A stretch of DNA of 64,000 bases, taken from assembly GCF_000717055.1 (NCBI RefSeq), contig NZ_JNXI01000002.1:372001-436000 (forward strand), written 5' to 3'. The position numbers and the translations under genes are program-made. The DNA is from Streptomyces iakyrus. GTDB taxonomy: Bacteria; Actinomycetota; Actinomycetes; Streptomycetales; Streptomycetaceae. The notes under the pieces were generated by a model. It did not search any database. It was not told where the DNA came from and saw only the letters and a program-made list of their open reading frames with translations. Of this stretch, positions 37,634 through 45,463 are shown piece by piece; the first letter of the stretch is position 1, and every line of letters begins with the position of its first letter.

Positions 37634-37646
37634 TGGACTGTGTCCA
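37634..37646. promoter_or_regulatory. TGGAC-TGT-GTCCA inverted repeat upstream of cys leader
   Basis: Small perfect inverted repeat with 5-bp arms 24 nt before the leader ATG. A TTGGAC at 37623-37628 just upstream could be a -35, though no good -10 is seen. Possible operator of the sulfur operon. Confidence 0.35.
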
Positions 37647-37669
37647 GATCGCCGTGACACGCTTCCGTC

Positions 37670-37753
37670 ATGTCTGGAACTGGAATTGCCTTGGTGAGTC
37701 GGCGGCACGTCGACCTCGGCCGCATGTCCAGCGCCATCTGTCCGGCGCACTGA
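37670..37753 (+). CDS. 27-aa leader peptide of the sulfur assimilation operon
   Basis: ATG 37670 to TGA 37753 encodes a 27-residue peptide with the block SRRHVDLGRMSSAICPAH. This matches the small 'putative leader peptide' type that precedes sulfite reductase and other sulfur genes in actinobacteria (R-HVDL core, Cys near the end). The single Cys codon five codons before the stop could make the ribosome pause when cysteinyl-tRNA is short. An 8-bp stem (37809-37830) lies downstream, so translation-coupled attenuation is plausible. No Shine-Dalgarno site is seen. Confidence 0.75.
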   Translation: MSGTGIALVSRRHVDLGRMSSAICPAH

Positions 37754-37808
37754 GCGTACTCAGCCCGCGCCCGACATCCCCTTTCTCCTCTCCTTTCCCG
37801 CGCAAGGA

Positions 37809-37830
37809 CGCGCACGTATGCCCGTGCGCG
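37809..37830 (+). promoter_or_regulatory. Hairpin between leader peptide and sulfite reductase
   Basis: CGCGCACG and CGTGCGCG pair over a 6-nt loop, 55 nt after the leader stop and 51 nt before the sulfite reductase ATG. A pyrimidine-rich run (about 37778-37800) precedes it. May be the attenuator controlled by the leader peptide. Confidence 0.4.
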
Positions 37831-37880
37831 CACGCGCAGGTCAGAGCCGCATTCCCGCCTGTCCGAAGGACGTATCAACC

Positions 37881-39578
37881 ATGGCCGCCACCCCGCAGAA
37901 GCCTGCCGACGCGACTCCCCGCCGCAAGGTGAGCCGTCACCGCGGTGAGGGTCAGTGGGCCGTGGGGCACCACACCCCGCTGAACGGCAACGAGCAGTTC
38001 AAGAAGGACGACGACGGTCTCAATGTGCGGACACGCATTGAGACGATCTACTCCAAGCGCGGTTTCCACTCGATCGACCCGAACGACCTGCGCGGCCGCA
38101 TGCGCTGGTGGGGTCTGTACACCCAGCGCAAGCCCGGCATCGACGGCGGCAAGACGGCGATCCTGGAGCCGGAGGAGCTGGACGACGAGTACTTCATGCT
38201 GCGCGTCCGGATCGACGGCGGGGCGCTGACCACGCGGCAGCTGCGGGTCATCGGTGAGATCTCGCAGGAGTTCGCGCGCGGCACCGCCGACATCACGGAC
38301 CGGCAGAACGTCCAGTACCACTGGATCCGCATCGAGGACGTCCCCGAGATCTGGAACCGGCTGGAGGGCGTGGGCCTGTCGACGGTCACCGCCTGCGGCG
38401 ACACCCCGCGTGTGATGATCGGCTCGCCGGTGGCGGGCATCGCCGAGGACGAGATCATCGACGGTACCCCGGCCCTGGAGGAGATGAAGCGCCGCGTCCT
38501 GAACAACCCGGCGTACTCGAACCTCCCCCGGAAGTTCAAGACGGCGATCTCGGGCTCGCCGGTGCTGGACGTGGTGCACGAGATCAACGACGTCGCCTTC
38601 GTCGGTGTCGTCCACCCCGAGCACGGCCCCGGCTTCGACGTGTGGGTCGGCGGCGGCCTGTCCACCAACCCCAAGCTGGGCGTGCGGCTGGGCACCTGGG
38701 TGTCGATCGACGACGTCCCGGACGTCTACGAGGGCGTCATCTCGATCTTCCGCGACTACGGCTACCGCCGGCTGCGCACCCGCGCCCGCCTGAAGTTCCT
38801 CGTCGCGGACTGGGGCGCGGAGAAGTTCCGGCAGGTCCTGGAGGAGGAGTACCTCAAGCGCAAGCTGGTGGACGGGCCCGCCCCGGAGCAGCCGTCCCAG
38901 CTGTGGCGCGACCACATCGGTGTGCACCGGCAGAAGGACGGCCGGTTCTACGTCGGCTTCGCCCCGCGGGTGGGACGCGTCGACGGCGCGACGATCACGA
39001 AGATCGCCGACCTCGCCGAGGCCCACGGCTCGGGCCGGGTGCGCACCACCGTCGAGCAGAAGATGATCGTCCTCGACGTCGAGGAGAACCAGGTCGACTC
39101 GCTCGTCGAGGCCCTGGAGGCGCTCGACCTCACCGCCCGGCCCTCCACCTTCCGGCGCGGCACCATGGCCTGCACCGGCATCGAGTTCTGCAAGCTCGCC
39201 ATCGTCGAGACCAAGCAGCGCGGTGCGCAGCTGATCGACGAGCTGGAGCGCCGGCTGCCGGACTTCGACGAGCCGCTCACCATCAACCTCAACGGCTGCC
39301 CGAACGCCTGCGCCCGTATCCAGGTCGCGGACATCGGTCTCAAGGGCCAGCTCATGCTCAACGACCAGGGCGAGCAGGTCGAGGGCTACCAGGTGCACCT
39401 GGGCGGCGCCCTGGGCCTGGAGGCCGGCTTCGGCCGCAAGGTCCGCGGTCTCAAGGTCACCTCCGAGGAACTGCCCGACTACGTCGAGCGCGTCCTGAAG
39501 CGGTTCCAGGCCGAGCGCGAGGACGGCGAGCGGTTCGCCGCATGGGCGGCGCGGGCCAGTGAGGAGGCCCTGTCATGA
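37881..39578 (+). CDS. sirA: Assimilatory sulfite reductase, ferredoxin type
   Basis: Reduces sulfite to sulfide with six electrons from ferredoxin in the cytoplasm. 565 residues with the duplicated nitrite/sulfite reductase fold. The siroheme-[4Fe-4S] ligands are Cys431 and Cys437 (ACTGIEFCK) and Cys473 and Cys477 (NGCPNACAR). The block TDRQNVQYHWIR and STVTACGDTPR in the first half fit the Mycobacterium SirA/NirA group. ATG 37881 has GAAGGAC upstream. First enzyme gene of the operon; the stop overlaps the next gene by 4 nt. Confidence 0.93.
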   Translation: MAATPQKPADATPRRKVSRHRGEGQWAVGHHTPLNGNEQFKKDDDGLNVRTRIETIYSKRGFHSIDPNDLRGRMRWWGLYTQRKPGIDGGKTAILEPEELDDEYFMLRVRIDGGALTTRQLRVIGEISQEFARGTADITDRQNVQYHWIRIEDVPEIWNRLEGVGLSTVTACGDTPRVMIGSPVAGIAEDEIIDGTPALEEMKRRVLNNPAYSNLPRKFKTAISGSPVLDVVHEINDVAFVGVVHPEHGPGFDVWVGGGLSTNPKLGVRLGTWVSIDDVPDVYEGVISIFRDYGYRRLRTRARLKFLVADWGAEKFRQVLEEEYLKRKLVDGPAPEQPSQLWRDHIGVHRQKDGRFYVGFAPRVGRVDGATITKIADLAEAHGSGRVRTTVEQKMIVLDVEENQVDSLVEALEALDLTARPSTFRRGTMACTGIEFCKLAIVETKQRGAQLIDELERRLPDFDEPLTINLNGCPNACARIQVADIGLKGQLMLNDQGEQVEGYQVHLGGALGLEAGFGRKVRGLKVTSEELPDYVERVLKRFQAEREDGERFAAWAARASEEALS

Positions 39579-39763
39579 GCGAGCGGGCGGCACCGTTCTA
39601 CTGCCCCTACTGCGGCGACGAGGACCTGCGTCCGAGCGAGGCCGCGGAGGGCAGGCACGGCGCGTGGGAATGCGCGGCGTGCAGCCGGGCCTTCTCGCTG
39701 AAGTTCCTGGGCCTGCTGGCCCGGGGACAGAAGCGATCCGATTCCGGAGGGGCACAGATATGA
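39575..39763 (+). CDS. Small zinc-ribbon protein in the cys operon
   Basis: 62 residues with two CxxC pairs (YCPYCGD and ECAACSR) about 22 residues apart: a zinc ribbon or a rubredoxin-like metal site. The ATG overlaps the sulfite reductase stop and its own stop overlaps cysH by 4 nt, so it is translated with both enzymes. Conserved at this position in other Streptomyces as far as I recall. Could deliver electrons or help assemble the iron-sulfur enzymes; unproven. Confidence 0.75.
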   Translation: MSERAAPFYCPYCGDEDLRPSEAAEGRHGAWECAACSRAFSLKFLGLLARGQKRSDSGGAQI

Positions 39764-40470
39764 CGACCGCTCAGGAAGAGCGCGCCACCGAGGACCTGAA
39801 GCAGCTCGCCGAGCAGGCGGGCCGCGATCTTGAAGACGCCTCCGCACTGGAGATCCTCCAGTGGGCGGCGAAGACGTTCGGCAAGCGGTTCTGCGTGACC
39901 TCCTCCATGGAGGACGCGGTGGTCGCCCACCTCGCCGCCCGTGCCATGCCCGGCGTCGACGTGGTCTTCCTCGACACGGGCTACCACTTCGAGGAGACCA
40001 TCGGCACCCGCGACGCGGTCGAGGCCGTGATGGACGTCAACCTCATCACGCTCACCCCGCGCCAGAGTGTCGCCGAGCAGGACGCCGAGTACGGCCCGAA
40101 GCTGCACGACCGCAACCCCGACCTGTGCTGCGCACTGCGCAAGGTCCAGCCGCTGGAGCAGGGCCTGAAGGACTACCAGGCCTGGGCGACCGGTCTGCGC
40201 CGCGACGAGTCCCCGACCCGGGCGAACACCCCGGTGGTCGGCTGGGACGAGAAGCGGCAGAAGGTCAAGATCTCGCCGATCGCCCGCTGGACCCAGGACG
40301 ACGTGGACGCCTACGTCACCGAACACGGCGTGCTGACCAACCCGCTGCTGATGGACGGCTACGCCTCCGTGGGCTGCGCGCCCTGCACCCGCCGGGTCCT
40401 GGAGGGCGAGGACGCGCGCGCCGGCCGCTGGGCGGGCCGCAGCAAGACCGAGTGCGGGCTGCACGGATGA
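39760..40470 (+). CDS. cysH: Phosphoadenylyl/adenylyl-sulfate reductase
   Basis: Reduces APS (or PAPS) to sulfite using thioredoxin. 236 residues with the PP-loop-like SSMEDAVVAH and the C-terminal KTECGLH active-site Cys. Two further Cys pairs (DLCCALRK and GCAPCTRR) are the [4Fe-4S] ligands that mark the APS-using bacterial type. GGAGGGG lies 8 nt before the ATG. The stop falls 23 nt before the preferred cysC start. Confidence 0.92.
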   Translation: MTTAQEERATEDLKQLAEQAGRDLEDASALEILQWAAKTFGKRFCVTSSMEDAVVAHLAARAMPGVDVVFLDTGYHFEETIGTRDAVEAVMDVNLITLTPRQSVAEQDAEYGPKLHDRNPDLCCALRKVQPLEQGLKDYQAWATGLRRDESPTRANTPVVGWDEKRQKVKISPIARWTQDDVDAYVTEHGVLTNPLLMDGYASVGCAPCTRRVLEGEDARAGRWAGRSKTECGLHG

Positions 40471-40493
40471 CGACGACGATTCAGGAGAGTGAC

Positions 40494-41030
40494 GTGACGA
40501 CCGGAGCCACCGTCTGGCTCACGGGTCTGCCGAGCGCCGGCAAGACCACGATCGCCTACGAACTGGCCGGCCGGCTCCGCGAGGAGGGCCACCGGGTCGA
40601 GGTGCTCGACGGCGACGAGATCCGCGAGTTCCTCTCGGCGGGTCTCGGCTTCAGCCGCGAGGACCGGCACACCAACGTGCAGCGCATCGGCTTCGTCGCC
40701 GAACTGCTCGCCCGCAACGGCGTGCTGGCCCTCGTCCCGGTCATCGCGCCGTACCAGGACAGCCGGGAGGCGGTGCGCAAGCGTCACCAGGCGAACGGCA
40801 CCGGCTATGTCGAGGTGCATGTCGCGACGCCCGTCGAGGTGTGCAGCGAGCGGGACGTGAAGGGCCTGTACGCCAAGCAGGCCGCGGGCGAGCTCACCGG
40901 GCTCACCGGGGTCGACGACCCGTACGAGGCGCCCGAGTCGCCCGACCTGCGCATCGAGTCGCAGAACCAGACCGTGCAGGAGTCCGCGGCTTCCGTGTTC
41001 GCCCTGCTGACCGAAAGGGGACTGGCATGA
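40494..41030 (+). CDS. cysC: Adenylylsulfate kinase
   Basis: Phosphorylates APS to PAPS. 178 residues with P-loop GLPSAGKTT, the DGDEIREFLS and GLGFSREDRHTN substrate blocks and the KGLYAKQAAGE lid. GTG 40494 is chosen because AGGAGAG sits 6 nt upstream and the protein then begins MTTGATVWLTGLP; ATG 40467 overlapping cysH would add 9 residues. Having both an iron-sulfur APS-type reductase and an APS kinase means PAPS is probably made for sulfotransferases as well. Confidence 0.93.
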   Translation: MTTGATVWLTGLPSAGKTTIAYELAGRLREEGHRVEVLDGDEIREFLSAGLGFSREDRHTNVQRIGFVAELLARNGVLALVPVIAPYQDSREAVRKRHQANGTGYVEVHVATPVEVCSERDVKGLYAKQAAGELTGLTGVDDPYEAPESPDLRIESQNQTVQESAASVFALLTERGLA

Positions 41031-41962
41031 CGACCGTCGCCACCGTTTCCGAGGAGACCGGCAGCCCCTACGCGCTGTCGCACCTCGACGCCCTCGAGTC
41101 CGAGGCCGTGCACATCTTCCGCGAGGTGGCGGGCGAGTTCGAGCGGCCGGTGATCCTCTTCTCCGGCGGCAAGGACTCCATCGTCATGCTGCACCTGGCG
41201 CTGAAGGCCTTCCGGCCGGCGTCGGTGCCGTTCTCGCTGCTGCACGTGGACACCGGGCACAACTTCCCCGAGGTCCTCGACTACCGCGACCGCACGGTCG
41301 AGAAGCACGGGCTGCGGCTGCACGTGGCCTCCGTGCAGGACTACATCGACCGCGGTGTCCTCAAGGAGCGCCCGGACGGCACCCGCAACCCGCTGCAGAC
41401 GCTGCCGCTGACCGAGAAGATCCAGGCGGAGAAGTTCGACGCCGTCTTCGGCGGCGGGCGCCGCGACGAGGAGAAGGCCCGGGCCAAGGAGCGGGTGTTC
41501 TCCCTGCGCGACGAGTTCTCCCAGTGGGACCCGCGCCGCCAGCGCCCGGAGCTGTGGAACCTGTACAACGGCCGGCACGCGCCCGGCGAGCACGTCCGCG
41601 TGTTCCCGCTGTCCAACTGGACCGAGCTGGACGTGTGGCAGTACATCGCCCGCGAGGGCATCGAGCTGCCTCAGATCTACTACGCCCACGAGCGCGAGGT
41701 GTTCTCCCGCAGCGGCATGTGGCTGACCGCCGGCGAGTGGGGCGGGCCGAAGGACGGCGAGACGGTCGAGAAGCGGCTCGTGCGCTACCGGACCGTGGGT
41801 GACATGTCCTGCACCGGCGCGGTGGACTCCGACGCCGACACCATCGAGAAGGTGATCGTGGAGATCGCCGCCTCCCGGCTCACCGAGCGGGGCGCCACCC
41901 GCGCCGACGACAAGATGTCCGAGGCCGCGATGGAAGACCGCAAGCGCGAGGGGTACTTCTAG
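41027..41962 (+). CDS. cysD: Sulfate adenylyltransferase subunit 2
   Basis: ATP sulfurylase catalytic subunit that makes APS from sulfate and ATP. 311 residues. The PP-loop SGGKDSIVML (about 45) and the family blocks GGGRRDEEKARAKER and LSNWTELDVWQYI are intact, and the protein ends in the usual DRKREGYF. The ATG overlaps the cysC stop by 4 nt. It works as a complex with CysN, encoded 2 nt downstream. Confidence 0.95.
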   Translation: MTTVATVSEETGSPYALSHLDALESEAVHIFREVAGEFERPVILFSGGKDSIVMLHLALKAFRPASVPFSLLHVDTGHNFPEVLDYRDRTVEKHGLRLHVASVQDYIDRGVLKERPDGTRNPLQTLPLTEKIQAEKFDAVFGGGRRDEEKARAKERVFSLRDEFSQWDPRRQRPELWNLYNGRHAPGEHVRVFPLSNWTELDVWQYIAREGIELPQIYYAHEREVFSRSGMWLTAGEWGGPKDGETVEKRLVRYRTVGDMSCTGAVDSDADTIEKVIVEIAASRLTERGATRADDKMSEAAMEDRKREGYF

Positions 41963-41964
41963 AG

Positions 41965-43299
41965 ATGAGCACCATCACCACCGAGGAACTCGCGGAAACG
42001 ACGCTTCTGCGGTTCGCCACCGCCGGCTCCGTCGACGACGGCAAGTCCACCCTCGTCGGGCGGCTGCTGCACGACTCCAAGTCGGTCCTGACCGACCAGC
42101 TGGAGGCCGTGGAGCGGGTCTCCGCGAGCCGCGGCCAGGAGGCCCCGGACCTCGCGCTGCTCACCGACGGCCTGCGGGCCGAGCGGGAGCAGGGCATCAC
42201 CATCGACGTGGCGTACCGCTACTTCGCAACGCCCCTGCGGCGGTTCATCCTCGCCGACACCCCGGGCCACGTGCAGTACACGCGCAACATGGTCACCGGC
42301 GCCTCCACCGCCGAGCTGACGGTCATCCTGGTCGACGCCCGCAACGGCGTGGTCGAGCAGACCCGCCGGCACGCGGCCATCGCCGCCCTGCTGCGGGTGC
42401 CGCACGTGGTGCTGGCCGTCAACAAGATGGACCTCGTCGGCTACGAGGAGAAGGTGTTCGCGGCCATCGCCGAGGAGTTCACGGCGTACGCGACCGAGCT
42501 GGGCGTCCCCGAGGTCACCGCGGTCCCGATCTCGGCGCTCGTCGGCGACAACGTGGTGGAGCCTTCCGCGAACATGGACTGGTACGGCGGCCCGACGGTG
42601 CTGGAGCACCTGGAGACGGTGCCGGTCAGCCACGACCTGAGCCACTGCCACGCCCGGCTGCCCGTGCAGTACGTGATCCGCCCGCAGAACGCGGACCATC
42701 CGGACTACCGGGGCTACGCCGGGCAGATCGCGGCCGGCTCCTTCCGCGTGGGCGAGTCCGTCACCGTGCTGCCGTCCGGCCGGGCCTCGAAGATCTCCGG
42801 CATCGACCTGCTGGGCGAGCCGGTGGACGTGGCCTGGACGACGCAGTCGGTGACGCTCCTGCTGGAGGACGACATCGACATCTCGCGCGGCGATTTGATC
42901 GTGCCGAGCAAGGACGCGCCCGCGACGACGCAGGACATCGAGGCGACCGTCTGCCATGTTGCCGACGCGCCGCTGACGGTCGGCCACCGGGTGCTCCTCA
43001 AGCACGGCACCCGCACGGTCAAGGCGATCGTCAAGGACATCCCGTCCCGCCTCACGCTCGACGACCTGTCCCTGCACCCGCACCCGGGACAGCTCGTCGC
43101 CAACGACATCGGCCGGGTGAAGGTCCGTACCGCCGAGCCGCTGCCGGTCGACTCCTACGCCGACTCGCGCCGCACCGGCTCGTTCATCCTGATCGACCCG
43201 AACGACGGCCAGACCCTCACCGCCGGCATGGTCGGCGAGTCCTTCGCGGCGCCGGAGCCGGTCAAGGACGAGTCCGAGGACGACGGGTGGGACTTCTGA
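41965..43299 (+). CDS. cysN: Sulfate adenylyltransferase subunit 1 (GTPase)
   Basis: GTPase that drives APS synthesis by CysD. 444 residues with EF-Tu-like motifs: G1 GSVDDGKST, G2 region RAEREQGITIDVAYR, G3 DTPGH and G4 NKMD, then two beta-barrel domains. Length equals a stand-alone CysN without a fused CysC kinase, in agreement with the separate cysC upstream. Confidence 0.95.
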   Translation: MSTITTEELAETTLLRFATAGSVDDGKSTLVGRLLHDSKSVLTDQLEAVERVSASRGQEAPDLALLTDGLRAEREQGITIDVAYRYFATPLRRFILADTPGHVQYTRNMVTGASTAELTVILVDARNGVVEQTRRHAAIAALLRVPHVVLAVNKMDLVGYEEKVFAAIAEEFTAYATELGVPEVTAVPISALVGDNVVEPSANMDWYGGPTVLEHLETVPVSHDLSHCHARLPVQYVIRPQNADHPDYRGYAGQIAAGSFRVGESVTVLPSGRASKISGIDLLGEPVDVAWTTQSVTLLLEDDIDISRGDLIVPSKDAPATTQDIEATVCHVADAPLTVGHRVLLKHGTRTVKAIVKDIPSRLTLDDLSLHPHPGQLVANDIGRVKVRTAEPLPVDSYADSRRTGSFILIDPNDGQTLTAGMVGESFAAPEPVKDESEDDGWDF

Positions 43300-43300
43300 C

Positions 43301-43405
43301 ATGACCTCCCCGGACTTCTACTCGATGTTCGCCAAGGAGGGCGGCCGCGTCGGCAGCGGGGCTCTCGGCAGCGGGCAGGGCGGAGTGGCGCGATGTGTGC
43401 GCTGA
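43301..43405 (+). CDS. Possible 34-aa peptide after cysN
   Basis: ATG 1 nt after the cysN stop opens a 34-codon frame (MTSPDFYSMFAKEGGRVGSG to ARCVR). Its position in the operon and its non-repetitive first half suggest it might be translated, but there is no homology I can name and no ribosome binding site beyond coupling. The rest of the 222-nt gap to the lipoprotein gene holds no other convincing gene. Confidence 0.35.
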   Translation: MTSPDFYSMFAKEGGRVGSGALGSGQGGVARCVR

Positions 43406-43521
43406 CGTACGCGCACTGCCCGCGCGCCCTCGCCCCCCACCGCCGTAGACGAAAACCTGCCGACCTCCCGGCCACGACCTGAGAGACCGTGACCGCCGGG
43501 CCTCCGAGAGGACCACCTCCC

Positions 43522-44625
43522 GTGCCTGCTTCATCCGCTCTTCGCCGCAGTCTCGCGGCCATCGCCGCGCTTCCCCTGCTCACCCTGGCCGCCTGCGGCT
43601 ACGGGTCCGAGGCCAAGGACGACGGCGCCGCCAAGGTCGCCGCCGGGGCGAAGAAGATCGACGGTCTCGACACCGTCAAGATCGGCTACTTCGGCAACCT
43701 GACCCACGGCACCGCGCTGGTGGGCATGGAGAAGGGCTTCTTCCAGAAGGAGCTCGGCGCCACCGAAGTCGAGCCGGCCGTCTTCAACGCCGGCCCTTCG
43801 GAGATCGAGGCGCTCAACTCCGGCTCCATCGACATCGGCTGGATCGGCCCCTCCCCCGCGATCAACGGCTACACCAAGTCCGCGGGCAAGAACCTGCGCA
43901 TCATCGGCGGTTCGGCGTCCGGCGGCGTGAAGCTCGTGGTCAACCCGGACAAGATCAAGTCGCTGAAGGACGTCAAGGGCAAGCGGATCGCGACCCCGCA
44001 GCTCGGCAACACACAGGACGTGGCGTTCCTCAACTGGGCGGCGGAGCAGGGCTGGAAGGTCGACCCGCAGAGCGGCAAGGGCGACGTCACGGTCGTCCGC
44101 AGCGACAACAAGGTCACCCCCGACGCCTTCAAGGCCGGCTCGATCGACGGCGCCTGGGTGCCGGAGCCGACCGCGTCGAAGCTGGTCGCCGAGGGCGGCA
44201 AGGAACTGCTCGACGAAGCGACGCTGTGGCCGGACAAGAAGTTCGTGATCACGAACATCATCGTGCGGCAGGAGTTCCTCCAGAAGCACCCGAAGGTCGT
44301 CGAGGCCGTGCTCAAGGCCTCGGTCACCACCAACAAGTGGATCAACGCCAACCCGGACGCGGCCAAGGAGGCGGCGAACAAGCTCCTGGAGAAGGAGACC
44401 GGCAAGGCGCTGCCCGCCGAGGTGCTCGACCCGGCCTGGAAGTCGATCCGGTTCACCGACGACCCGCTGGCCTCGACCCTCAACACCGAGGCGGAGCACG
44501 CGGTGAAGGCGGGGCTGCTGGAGAAGCCGGATCTGAAGGGCATCTACGACCTCGCGCCGCTGAACAAGGTCCTCAAGGCCGAGGGCGAGCCCACGGTCGA
44601 CGACGCCGGCCTCGGCGTGAAGTAA
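43522..44625 (+). CDS. ssuA: Aliphatic sulfonate-type ABC transporter substrate-binding lipoprotein
   Basis: Captures sulfonates (or sulfate esters) outside the membrane. 367 residues: lipoprotein signal with lipobox LAAC near residue 24, then the SsuA/NMT1 fold (IGYFGNLTHGTALVGMEKGFF; NSGSIDIGWIGPSPAINGY; VPEPTASKLV). GTG 43522 is preceded by GAGAGGAC. Followed by the cognate ATPase and permease, and placed in the cys operon, which supports a sulfur source as ligand. Confidence 0.88.
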   Translation: MPASSALRRSLAAIAALPLLTLAACGYGSEAKDDGAAKVAAGAKKIDGLDTVKIGYFGNLTHGTALVGMEKGFFQKELGATEVEPAVFNAGPSEIEALNSGSIDIGWIGPSPAINGYTKSAGKNLRIIGGSASGGVKLVVNPDKIKSLKDVKGKRIATPQLGNTQDVAFLNWAAEQGWKVDPQSGKGDVTVVRSDNKVTPDAFKAGSIDGAWVPEPTASKLVAEGGKELLDEATLWPDKKFVITNIIVRQEFLQKHPKVVEAVLKASVTTNKWINANPDAAKEAANKLLEKETGKALPAEVLDPAWKSIRFTDDPLASTLNTEAEHAVKAGLLEKPDLKGIYDLAPLNKVLKAEGEPTVDDAGLGVK

Positions 44626-44674
44626 GCCCGCGTCCCGAAGCCGCATTGTGAAGAGTTCCCAGGAGGTGACGACC

Positions 44675-45463
44675 ATGGCCACGACCCTCGCCAAGGCCGC
44701 CGACGGCACCGAGTCGGCCACGCACGCCGCCCGGATCGACCACGTGTCGAAGTCGTTCTCGGGCCCCGCCGGGCAGCAGCTCGTCCTGGACGACATCACC
44801 CTCGATGTCGCGCCCGGAGAGTTCGTCACCCTCCTGGGGGCCTCGGGCTGCGGAAAGTCCACGCTGCTCAACCTGGTGGCGGGCCTGGACCGCCCCAGCG
44901 CCGGCGAGATCGCCACGGACGGCCGTCCGGCGCTGATGTTCCAGGAGCACGCGCTGTTCCCGTGGCTGACCGCGGGCAAGAACATCGAACTCGCCCTGAA
45001 GCTGCGGGGCGTGCCCAAGGCCGAGCGCCGCGTGCGTGCCGAGGAACTGCTCGAACTGGTGCGGCTGAAGGGCGCGTACGGCAAGCGGGTCCACGAGCTG
45101 TCCGGCGGTATGCGCCAGCGTGTCGCGCTGGCGCGTGCCCTCGCGCAGGAGAGCAAGCTGCTGCTGATGGACGAGCCGTTCGCGGCGCTGGACGCCATCA
45201 CGCGGGACGTGCTGCACGACGAGCTGACCCGGATCTGGCGCGAGACGCAGGTGTCCGTCCTGTTCGTCACGCACAACGTGCGCGAGGCGGTGCGGCTCGC
45301 GCAGCGCGTGGTGCTGCTGTCCTCCCGCCCCGGGCGCATCGCGCGCGAGTGGCGGGTGGACATCCCGCACCCGCGCCGCATCGAGGACACAGCGGTGGCG
45401 GAGCTGTCCGTCGAGATCACCGAAGAACTGCGTGGGGAGATCCGCCGTCATGGCCAGCACTGA
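44675..45463 (+). CDS. ssuB: Sulfonate-type ABC transporter ATPase
   Basis: 262 residues. Walker A GASGCGKST, Q-loop LMFQEHALFPW, signature LSGGM, Walker B LLLMDEPF and H-loop VTHN are complete. It belongs to the NitT/TauT group. ATG 44675 has AGGAGGT 6 nt upstream. Overlaps the permease by 14 nt. Confidence 0.92.
   Translation: MATTLAKAADGTESATHAARIDHVSKSFSGPAGQQLVLDDITLDVAPGEFVTLLGASGCGKSTLLNLVAGLDRPSAGEIATDGRPALMFQEHALFPWLTAGKNIELALKLRGVPKAERRVRAEELLELVRLKGAYGKRVHELSGGMRQRVALARALAQESKLLLMDEPFAALDAITRDVLHDELTRIWRETQVSVLFVTHNVREAVRLAQRVVLLSSRPGRIAREWRVDIPHPRRIEDTAVAELSVEITEELRGEIRRHGQH

Noticed and set aside
37875..39398. A 507-residue minus-strand frame opposite the sulfite reductase
   Set aside because: Mirror frame of a highly GC3-biased gene; no motif, while the plus strand carries all four cluster cysteines.
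43393..43482. A second short frame (MCALTYAHCPR...) overlapping the end of the cysN-coupled peptide
   Set aside because: Mostly Pro/Arg, no ribosome binding site and no resemblance to actinobacterial leader peptides.
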